Assembly: GCF_000214725.1 (NCBI RefSeq)
Contig: NC_015574.1
Coordinates: forward strand, 880,001-944,000
DNA: 64,000 nt
Reading direction: 5' to 3'
From: Methanobacterium paludis
GTDB lineage: Archaea; Methanobacteriota; Methanobacteria; Methanobacteriales; Methanobacteriaceae
Position numbers and translations under genes: made by a program. Below the pieces are notes generated by a model, which saw only the letters and a program-made list of their open reading frames with translations, searched no databases and was not told the DNA's origin. Below are positions 7,562 to 14,369 of the stretch, piece by piece; positions within the stretch are counted from its first letter, which is position 1; each line of letters opens with the position of its first letter.

Positions 7562-9928
7562 TTATATTTGCTTCAAGTTTTCAAGACCGGGCCAGTGCCA
7601 TGAACCATCCCGGGACCATCCTGTGGCCACGTTTGGAATTTCGTGGTGATCATGTTTGGTTTCATAACCTCCTTTAACAGGGTTGATTCCCACAAGCAGA
7701 AGCACATCCTGGGGTCTGCTGAAGGCCACGAAGTACTGTCTTATGAGGTCGTCGAAAGCCCGATCCTGGCCTGAGCGGTTGGGACTCTCCAGTGGGGAGC
7801 ATGCCCTCAGCTCATCTTCAAGGTTGCAGGATTTCCCACCTTCTTCTGGGAAGCGTTTAAATGCATTTTTATGATGGTTTGTCCTGAAATCTGAACCCAC
7901 ATCCACTATCACCACTGGAAATTCCAGTCCCTTGGACTGGTGTATTGACATGATGTTGATCCTGTTGTCTGGAAGTGTTTCTAAAAGGTTTTCATCAACG
8001 TCTATCGCCCCTGTGGCTAGGGGTGTGAAAACATTCCAGAAAAGCTCCTTAATTGAAGATAATTCCAGTTCTACATCCTCATCGAAGATCATGTCCCCTC
8101 CAAAACTGCTGAAAAGGGCGGTCTGTGCAATGGTCCGGGTTATGGCCTCAAGGTACACCAGTCCCTCAACATCGTCCTGCATGGATGGTATCCATGTCAC
8201 AAGTTTGTAGGCTAAATCCAAAAGTGGTACATCTCTTTTCCACTTTTTACGGCCAAGTGGAGTACGGGACTGCCATGCTGCAACAAACTCTCCAAGAGAG
8301 ATAGGTGATCGAGGTTCGGGCTCTGTTTCCACGTACATCTGGGCAGTTTCCCTCCATGAATTTAATCGGTGGACTGCAGTTTTTGGGAGCTTTTCTATGG
8401 AATCCTGAACCTGGCATTGTGGGTCTATACATTCAAGTAAAAGGCCGCAGAATACTCCGGCATCATCTGTTCTCTCCAGATTCTGTCCGCGGGGGTTGAA
8501 CACATCAATTGGGGGGTTGAGATTTCCAAGGTCTTCTCTCAGATAAAATGGCAGTCTTTTCTTTTTAAAAGCTGTGATCTCCAGAGGTGAGCTTAAAAGT
8601 ATGGACACATCAGTTGGGGAACCATCCTCTGGATCTGCCCTCACCTCAAACTCTTTGTTTTTGAAAGTGAAGTGGAATCCATCGTAGATCACCTGGTGGA
8701 TGAATCTGGAAAGGTCCTCTGCCAGGGTTTCAACATCATCCCTGAACATGCCGAGCACTGGAAAATCAGTAAATTCTGGCATTCTTGCAGGTTCTATTGG
8801 AGGTTTGCCCTCAACCCTTGCCTCCTGGAATTCATTGTCCAGAAGGGCGAACCTGTTGCAGAAATTGACTATTGATTCTGTGGAACGGTAGTTTCTGGAA
8901 AGGTTGATGAGTTCAGGTTCTATCTGGAGGTGCTGAACTGTTCTATCCTTGAAGTTGGTGAAAAGATCCACGGTTGCTCCCCTGAACCTGTAAAGTGACT
9001 GGTCATCGTCCCCAACCACGGTGAAACTGCCACCGTTATTTATTGCAGAGCGTGCAAGTTCGAAGTATATCTGCTCCTGCAGCAGATTGGTGTCCTGGTA
9101 CTCGTCCACAAGAACCAGTTTAAGTTCCTGAAGAAAACTTTCCAGTTTCTTATCCCTTAACTTATCCAGAAAATCCGCCTCTAAAATTGCAAAGTCAAAA
9201 AGAAGTCTTTCTTGCAGTTCATGCACGTAATCGTTAATTGCATCACAGGCAATTTGAGCCCCAGGATGTTTGTTTTCTTTTTGAAACTCTTCCCAACGGA
9301 CCTGATCGTAGTAAACACGGTCTTTGATTTCCAGGAGATTTTTGCTCATCTCGTTGGTGTTAAAACCGAATTTTGTCCCTCGAAGACCTATCAAGAAATC
9401 CTTCAAATCTTCGTTGTGGTGCCTTTCCTCCTTAAAAAGCCCCACCCTCATCATCAGGGCGTTTGCAACAAAATCCTCAATAACAACAGGCGGAGGAGAA
9501 CCAGGGTCCCTGTGATTTCTTAAAATATCCTCGGAGATGCTGTCAAGGGTCCCGGTTATTATCTGGTTAAAATCAAGTCTTTGAAGGCGGGTTTTAAATG
9601 ATTTATATTCTGGATCCTCAAGGAGCCTCTGTCTTATCTGGTCGCCCCAGCTTAAAATCCTTGATCGAAGTTCTGCAGCTGCCTTTCTTGTGAAAGTTGT
9701 TGCAAGGATGCTTCCGGGATTGACGTCGTCCACGTAGATGAATTTAAGGATCTTCAACACCATAACCGTGGTTTTCCCGGAACCTGGACCTGCAACTATG
9801 AACTGAGATTCATTTTTATTGGCTGAGATTGCCCTGTTTTGATCAGGGTTTTTGTCCTCCCTGATATCACGGTTGAGGTTTTCTATGACTATTTTTTGGA
9901 ATTTTGACCAGGTTAACATTGTAATCAT
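7562..9928 (-). CDS. UvrD/Rep-type SF1A DNA helicase
   Basis: This is a 3'-5' SF1A helicase with every core motif visible: Walker A AGPGSGKTT (residues 46-54), Ia ATTFTRKAAAELR, Walker B LVDEYQDTN, III VVGDDDQSLYRFRGA, IV SRNYRST, V MSIHQSKGLEFPVV and VI FVAFSRPQ. At 788 residues it is slightly longer than UvrD, with an insertion in the 2B region. No nuclease domain is fused, which fits partnership with the RecB-like nuclease just downstream. The two candidate ATGs (9928 and 9919) both lack a clear ribosome site. A 50-bp element shared with the potassium channel promoter lies 79 bases upstream of the start. Confidence 0.93.
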   Translation of the reverse strand: MITMLTWSKFQKIVIENLNRDIREDKNPDQNRAISANKNESQFIVAGPGSGKTTVMVLKILKFIYVDDVNPGSILATTFTRKAAAELRSRILSWGDQIRQRLLEDPEYKSFKTRLQRLDFNQIITGTLDSISEDILRNHRDPGSPPPVVIEDFVANALMMRVGLFKEERHHNEDLKDFLIGLRGTKFGFNTNEMSKNLLEIKDRVYYDQVRWEEFQKENKHPGAQIACDAINDYVHELQERLLFDFAILEADFLDKLRDKKLESFLQELKLVLVDEYQDTNLLQEQIYFELARSAINNGGSFTVVGDDDQSLYRFRGATVDLFTNFKDRTVQHLQIEPELINLSRNYRSTESIVNFCNRFALLDNEFQEARVEGKPPIEPARMPEFTDFPVLGMFRDDVETLAEDLSRFIHQVIYDGFHFTFKNKEFEVRADPEDGSPTDVSILLSSPLEITAFKKKRLPFYLREDLGNLNPPIDVFNPRGQNLERTDDAGVFCGLLLECIDPQCQVQDSIEKLPKTAVHRLNSWRETAQMYVETEPEPRSPISLGEFVAAWQSRTPLGRKKWKRDVPLLDLAYKLVTWIPSMQDDVEGLVYLEAITRTIAQTALFSSFGGDMIFDEDVELELSSIKELFWNVFTPLATGAIDVDENLLETLPDNRINIMSIHQSKGLEFPVVIVDVGSDFRTNHHKNAFKRFPEEGGKSCNLEDELRACSPLESPNRSGQDRAFDDLIRQYFVAFSRPQDVLLLVGINPVKGGYETKHDHHEIPNVATGWSRDGSWHWPGLENLKQI

Positions 9929-10006
9929 ATTTTTTTAAATGTTTTGAAACTACAAGATAAGAAGGTTCAACCTCTCCATGAACTGGACAAACCCATGTAG
10001 TTGCAG

Positions 10007-10056
10007 TTTTAATATTAACTGGTTTATTATTCCAATTTAAATAGGTAATGATTTTT
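10007..10056 (-). promoter_or_regulatory. 50-bp upstream element shared with the channel gene (copy 1)
   Basis: This AT-rich block occurs again at 12259-12307 with only a few differences. Both copies lie about 79 bases upstream of a minus-strand start (helicase 9928; channel 12180). Read on the minus strand it contains CTATTTAAAT, a plausible archaeal TATA box, preceded by an A-rich stretch. A shared promoter or a binding site for a common regulator is the simplest reading; a dispersed repeat without function is the alternative. Confidence 0.35.
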
Positions 10057-10131
10057 GGATGGTTTTTAACTGGAAAAGGAGGATTTAAAAATAAGGTGTT
10101 GGTTTAAATAAGAAATTTTATTAATCCAAGG

Positions 10132-10605
10132 ATGCTAAATATAAGTAAAGTAAAATTGGAAATGGTGTTGGATATGCAGAGCATTAAACGATATGAAATT
10201 ACAGATGTTCAAAGGAAGAATATACTGGATTCTATTCAATCTGTTTTAATGGGAAAAAAGGAAATTCTCTTTGCATACCTTCATGGATCCTTTCTGCAAA
10301 ACCTTTTCAGGGATGTTGACCTGGCCATTTATGTTGACCAAGACATTGGAAGGAAGGAAGCATTTCACTTTGAACTGGCTTTGGAGAGGGAGCTGGATGA
10401 ACATTTAAGTTTTCCAGCAGATGTTAGAATTCTGAATTATTCACCATTATCCTTCAAATTCAAGGTCTTAAAGGATGGAAAGCTTTTGATAACCCAGGAT
10501 GAAGGTTTAAGAAGTGATTTTGAGTCTTTAACTATGAACGAGTATCATGATTTTAATTTTTACAGAAAACGATACATGAAAGAGGTTTTTGGCCTTGAAA
10601 TTTGA
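10132..10605 (+). CDS. mntA: MntA-type nucleotidyltransferase antitoxin
   Basis: The protein is a minimal nucleotidyltransferase with the motif GSF followed by DVD (LHGSFLQNLFRDVDLAIY). The Gly-Ser to DxD spacing is seven residues, shorter than the ten of the classical pattern. In characterised MntA-HepT pairs the MNT enzyme adds AMP units to the HEPN toxin and so silences it. The next gene overlaps by about ten bases and encodes the matching HEPN toxin. The start is uncertain: ATGs at 10132, 10162 and 10174 all lack a good ribosome site, and the conserved fold begins after 10174. Confidence 0.85.
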   Translation: MLNISKVKLEMVLDMQSIKRYEITDVQRKNILDSIQSVLMGKKEILFAYLHGSFLQNLFRDVDLAIYVDQDIGRKEAFHFELALERELDEHLSFPADVRILNYSPLSFKFKVLKDGKLLITQDEGLRSDFESLTMNEYHDFNFYRKRYMKEVFGLEI

Positions 10606-11017
10606 TGAAGATAGGGTTGCTAAGCTGTCCTCAGAGGTACTTAAATCTCTGGAAGGACTAAGGGAGATTTCAGATATTTCTAAGGAAGAATTTCTGAAAA
10701 AACATTATTTAATTGCTGGTGCCAAATATTACCTCATAGTTTCAATAGAAGCTATTATTGATTTATCTAATCATATTATCTCACAAAATAGCTTTAGAAT
10801 ACCTGAAAGCTACTCTGATACATTTAGAGTAATGGCTGAAGCTGAGATTATACCTTTAACCTTAACAGAAAGATTGATAGAAATGGCAAAGTTCAGAAAT
10901 AGATTGGTACATATATACTGGGAAGTGGATGATGAACTGGTTTATGATATAATAAGAGAGGATATAACTGACATTGATGACTTTCTGCAAAATTTCATTG
11001 CATCTTTAAAATCTTAA
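10595..11017 (+). CDS. hepT: HepT-type HEPN toxin (DUF86)
   Basis: This all-helical HEPN protein of about 140 residues carries R-x4-H-x-Y (RNRLVHIYWE), the RNase active-site motif of HepT; the Tyr is the residue AMPylated by MntA in studied systems. It overlaps the upstream MntA gene and is presumably co-translated. No ATG is available: TTG at 10595, about nine bases after AGAGG, is the best start, with TTG at 10589 the alternative. The substrate is likely tRNA or mRNA by family analogy. The motif appears intact, so the toxin is probably active. Confidence 0.85.
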   Translation: MKFDEDRVAKLSSEVLKSLEGLREISDISKEEFLKKHYLIAGAKYYLIVSIEAIIDLSNHIISQNSFRIPESYSDTFRVMAEAEIIPLTLTERLIEMAKFRNRLVHIYWEVDDELVYDIIREDITDIDDFLQNFIASLKS

Positions 11018-11148
11018 AGACTTTTTAAGAGCTATTTTTTATCTTTAGAAAATATTTTTTGTGTTATCAAAAATATTCCTTGTATTTCTTTCTAAAATTT
11101 ATTTAAATTGACATAGAAAAGATTCAGTATCATGAAAAAAAGTTCAAG

Positions 11149-11231
11149 TGCGGGGTCAGGGACTCGAACCCTGGTAGGCCTACGCCAGCAGGTCTTGAGC
11201 CTGCCCCCTTTGGCCGCTCGGGTAACCCCGC
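11149..11231 (-). tRNA. tRNA-Leu (anticodon CAA)
   Basis: On the minus strand an 83-nt class II tRNA folds with a perfect 7-bp acceptor stem (GCGGGGT / ACCCCGC), discriminator A, anticodon stem GCAGG/CCTGC enclosing loop CTCAAGA (anticodon CAA, reads UUG), a long variable arm and the T-loop TTCGAGT. The 3' CCA is not encoded and no intron is present. It stands alone between the HepT toxin and the channel gene. tRNA genes are frequent integration sites, but I see no att-like repeat of its 3' end in the window. Confidence 0.96.
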
Positions 11232-11382
11232 CTAGAGATAATCTATTTATATTCTGATTATTTAAAGTTATTTATTATTAATAATGGGTTTGGGGATACT
11301 TAAAGGGATTTAACTTCAAATTGTAGTTGGATTAAGGAGCAGTTAAAGGTTGAGCGCTGATATTTATGTGTTGAAGCGACCT

Positions 11383-12180
11383 TCATTTACCTTTAATCAG
11401 TTCTTTCAGTTCATCCATTTCTAACTGTAATTTATCCAGTTTATCATGAATAGTTTTTTCTTCTTCCTCTTCAGAGCGTTCAACTAACTTTGAAGTTATT
11501 GTGGCTGTAAGAAAGCCCATAAATCCTATTCCAGTGAACATTATTATGGCTGCTATAACTTTACCTATATCAGTTTTTGGTGATATGTCACCGTAGCCCA
11601 CTGTTGTTATGGTAACTAATGTGAACCATAGAGCATCAGTTAAACTGTGAATGTTACTATTTACACCTTTCTCAACTAAAAAAAGAGCCATCGATCCTGA
11701 AAATAGTATTAATATTACTATAAAAAATCCATAATCTATCCGTGTTTTATGTAAAAATTCAAATGCATGTGCAATCTCCTTTTTGAAAAGTGAAACAATC
11801 CGTATTAATCTGAAATATCGAAACAAAAATCCTACCTGTGGTGCAAGGATCTCTGGAACCATTCCAATAATGTCAGTCCAGTTAGCTTTTAGAAATTCTT
11901 TTTTATCTTTTGATTTCAAGAGTTTGTTAATAAAATCAGGTATTATGATTAACACTACAATTAAATCAAAATAAACAATCAATGTATAAATTTCAGGACT
12001 TACAGGAATGAATGTTATGATGGTAAGTAAAATAATATCCAGGAGGATTAAAACTATTATGAACATCTCGGCAAAACGTTTCAATGTTGGTGTTATGGAT
12101 GAATCAATAGATGATTCTGGCTTTTTTTCTTTCATGAATGTTATTGCTGTAGTAATAAAGAGTTTTAACTTTTTTTTCAT
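11383..12180 (-). CDS. Voltage-gated-type potassium channel (6-TM, single pore)
   Basis: The selectivity filter TTVGYGD sits between two pore helices (LWFTLVTI before, an inner helix after), so this is a K+-selective channel subunit of the plasma membrane. Four upstream hydrophobic segments include an S4-like helix with spaced Arg (FRYFRLIRIV), indicating voltage sensing. The C-terminus is a charged coiled coil (about the last 35 residues) suitable for tetramerisation; there is no RCK domain. The start at 12180 has AAGGA about seven bases upstream, better than the ATG at 12195. The 50-bp element at 12259-12307 lies upstream and is shared with the UvrD helicase gene. Confidence 0.88.
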   Translation of the reverse strand: MKKKLKLFITTAITFMKEKKPESSIDSSITPTLKRFAEMFIIVLILLDIILLTIITFIPVSPEIYTLIVYFDLIVVLIIIPDFINKLLKSKDKKEFLKANWTDIIGMVPEILAPQVGFLFRYFRLIRIVSLFKKEIAHAFEFLHKTRIDYGFFIVILILFSGSMALFLVEKGVNSNIHSLTDALWFTLVTITTVGYGDISPKTDIGKVIAAIIMFTGIGFMGFLTATITSKLVERSEEEEEKTIHDKLDKLQLEMDELKELIKGK

Positions 12181-12258
12181 AGAGTTGTCCTTCAAATATT
12201 TTTACTTACATGAGGCTGATCCTTATTTTGTTCCATGACGACCAATACTTAGTTAAAG

Positions 12259-12307
12259 TTTAATATTACTGGTTTATTATTCCCATTTAAATAGATAATG
12301 ATTTTTT
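12259..12307 (-). promoter_or_regulatory. 50-bp upstream element shared with the helicase gene (copy 2)
   Basis: This is the second copy of the 10007-10056 element, in the same orientation and at the same distance (79 bases) from the start of the potassium channel gene. It keeps the ATTTAAATAG core with a few substitutions. The rest of the 12181-12544 gap is AT rich and holds the fasciclin upstream motifs; I see no gene in it. Confidence 0.35.
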
Positions 12308-12458
12308 AATGTAATATAAACTTCAATTCCAAGATTTATATGATAAAGTGAACAAGCATTTGGATAAATTTGTTTCGATAGGAGATAAATAGATTAAGAT
12401 TTGTTTAATGTAAATTCATATTTTCTAAAAATATTTCAAATATTTTAAGTATTATGTG

Positions 12459-12507
12459 GTACATAGTAACATGTGGAGTATAGATAATTATGAAATATAT
12501 TATTTCA
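12459..12507 (+). promoter_or_regulatory. Upstream motif pair of fasciclin gene 1
   Basis: Two elements are shared with the paralogue's upstream region: GGTACATAGTAACAT (12459-12473) and the inverted repeat TGAAAT-n5-ATTTCA (12491-12507). The inverted repeat ends 37 bases before the ATG. In the second copy (13636-13683) the arms are identical while the 5-base spacer differs, which suggests selection on the arms. An operator overlapping the start of transcription is a reasonable guess. Confidence 0.4.
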
Positions 12508-12544
12508 GGTTACTTTTTTTTGGATTAAATTGGGGGTTGAAGTT

Positions 12545-12946
12545 ATGAAAAACATAGTAGAGACCGGTATAGAAATGGGGCAGTTTAATACATTGGTGGC
12601 TGCGGTTAAGGCCGCGGGACTTGTTGAAACATTAAGTAGTGAAGGCCCATTCACAGTGTTTGCTCCAAACGACGATGCTTTCGCTAAATTACCTGAAGGA
12701 ACCGTGGAAGGACTCCTCAAAGACAAGGAAAAATTAACAGAAGTTCTTACATATCATGTGATTCCAGGCAGGTATCCGGCATCAGACGTCATTAAAATGA
12801 AATCTGCAAAAACCCTCCAGGGCAGGGAAGTAAGGATCCATACTGCAAAGGGTTTTATGGTAGGTAGGGCTAATATTATCCAACCGGACATCATGTGCAC
12901 CAATGGAGTGTGCCATATGATAGATGCAGTACTACTGCCAGAGTAG
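12545..12946 (+). CDS. Single fasciclin (FAS1) domain protein 1
   Basis: The protein is one FAS1 domain of 133 residues with the two conserved blocks GPFTVFAPNDDAFAKLP (H1-like) and LTYHVIPG (H2-like) and the closing segment CTNGVCHMIDAVLLPE. There is no signal peptide or anchor, so it may be cytoplasmic, unlike eukaryotic adhesion fasciclins; its role is unknown. The ATG at 12545 follows a GGGGG site; a TTG at 12530 overlaps that site and is rejected. A paralogue with about 75-80% identity lies 0.8 kb downstream with a similar upstream region, so this is a recent tandem duplication. Confidence 0.9.
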   Translation: MKNIVETGIEMGQFNTLVAAVKAAGLVETLSSEGPFTVFAPNDDAFAKLPEGTVEGLLKDKEKLTEVLTYHVIPGRYPASDVIKMKSAKTLQGREVRIHTAKGFMVGRANIIQPDIMCTNGVCHMIDAVLLPE

Positions 12947-13234
12947 TGGCATTATAATAAAAAATTAAGGACATTATAATAAAAATTAATTTTTTTTATT
13001 GGAATTTTTTATAGGTTTAGAGAAGGGCTTATATTATTTGATATTATAGATGAATAAAGAAATTTTTTTGATTTGAATATTTATTAAATAAATCTTTGAA
13101 ATTGATTTTCGAAATTTTGAATTGAATGTTAAAAACAGGGCTGGTTTTAGCAATAAATCAGTTAATGAATAAAAGCTTCTGTTTTGACGAATAAAAGCTT
13201 TCGTTTCTAACAAAAATAAAAGTAGGGATAAGAT

Positions 13235-13387
13235 ATGAGTGAGTTAATCCACACAAAAGATAAAGGCGTTATGGTACCCACCAAAACTAAAGACGTCATT
13301 AAATGTAGTAAATGTAATTTTAAAGTTCATAAAAACCATATACATCAGAAATATGAACAGGGAATTCTGGAAATACCAGTAAAATGA
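13235..13387 (+). CDS. 50-residue candidate zinc-binding small protein
   Basis: This short frame between the two fasciclin genes starts at an ATG about eight bases after AGGGAT. It encodes a CxxC pair (KCSKCNF) followed by a His cluster (VHKNHIHQK), which could bind one zinc ion. The N-terminal half is polar. I do not recognise a family. Its position inside the fasciclin duplication suggests it was inserted or retained there; it has no counterpart downstream of the second fasciclin gene. The frame and motif are seen; expression is inferred. Confidence 0.5.
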   Translation: MSELIHTKDKGVMVPTKTKDVIKCSKCNFKVHKNHIHQKYEQGILEIPVK

Positions 13388-13635
13388 TTTTCATTTTGAG
13401 CTGGATTAAATGGTAACTTAAAAAAGTATAAATAATTAAAAGTTTCTGTGATGTTCAAGTTCCTTAACATGTAGGGTGCAGTTAACCTTGCACACTCTAG
13501 ATTTAACTCCTGCAAACATAATGTATCGGGGGTTTCTTTTAAAAACCAGTTCAAAGTTTATTATTTAAATAATTTGGAATCTGTTTAAGTTTATTTTATT
13601 CTATCTGATTATTGTCAAACATTTTATGTGTCTTG

Positions 13636-13683
13636 GGTACATAGTAACATATGAAGACAAATATTATGAAATAAAATATTTCA
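13636..13683 (+). promoter_or_regulatory. Upstream motif pair of fasciclin gene 2
   Basis: This is the same arrangement as upstream of the first fasciclin gene: GGTACATAGTAACAT (13636-13650) and TGAAAT-n5-ATTTCA (13667-13683), ending 38 bases before the ATG. The rest of the 13388-13721 gap holds nothing else that I recognise. Confidence 0.4.
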
Positions 13684-13721
13684 GGTTACCTTTTTTTGAG
13701 ATTACATGGAGGTTGAATTAA

Positions 13722-14123
13722 ATGAAAAATATAGTTGAGACAGGCATAGAAATGGGGAAGTTTAATAAGTTAATGGCTGCAGTTGAGGCTGCGGGGCTTG
13801 TTGAAACATTAAGTAATGATGGTCCATTCACAGTCTTCGCTCCAAACGATTATGCTTTCGCTAAACTGCCTGAAGGTGCTGTTGAAGAGCTCCTCAATGA
13901 CAAGGAAAAATTGACTGCAGTTCTCACATATCATGTGATTCCAGGCATTTATAAAGCAGAGGATCTCAAGAATATGAAATCTGCAAAAACCCTTCAAGGC
14001 GGAGAAGTACAAATTAATACTCGTAAGGGTTTTAGGGTAGGCAAGGCCAATGTTATCAAACTGGACATCATGTGCACCAACGGGGTATGCCATATGATAG
14101 ATGCCGTGTTAATGCCTGAATAA
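13722..14123 (+). CDS. Single fasciclin (FAS1) domain protein 2
   Basis: This is the paralogue of the gene at 12545-12946, also 133 residues, with the same FAS1 blocks (GPFTVFAPNDYAFAKLP, LTYHVIPG, CTNGVCHMIDAVLMPE) and no signal peptide. The ATG follows GGAGG with about eight bases of spacing. Differences cluster in the middle of the domain (for example IYKAEDLK versus RYPASDVI), where ligand or partner contacts could differ. A T-tract about 20 bases after the stop is a likely terminator. Confidence 0.9.
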   Translation: MKNIVETGIEMGKFNKLMAAVEAAGLVETLSNDGPFTVFAPNDYAFAKLPEGAVEELLNDKEKLTAVLTYHVIPGIYKAEDLKNMKSAKTLQGGEVQINTRKGFRVGKANVIKLDIMCTNGVCHMIDAVLMPE

Positions 14124-14369
14124 ATCAATCTATAATTTCTTATTTTTTTTATTAGATCTACTTAAACTAGGTTATTTGATAGTTAATGAATAAAAATACT
14201 TCTGGATACTTTTGTAATTGGTAATTAATGAATACGTTTTGTAATTGTTAATTAACGAAATCTGGTTTAATAGATCCATAGAAATGCTGGAAATCTCCTT
14301 AAAATAATTAAAAAAGCAATAAAAGAAATAAACGACTGATTTTATTTCCTTTGAATGTGTTTGCGTTAA

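Noticed and set aside
8672..8875. Plus-strand frames opposite the UvrD helicase
   Set aside because: They are shadows of a gene with complete helicase motifs on the other strand.
6179..9928. CRISPR-Cas link for the Cas4-like nuclease
   Set aside because: No cas genes and no repeat array are in the window; the helicase partner supports AddAB-like repair.
11149..11231. tRNA-Leu as integration site of the island
   Set aside because: No partial copy of the tRNA 3' end is seen elsewhere in the window and no integrase gene is present.
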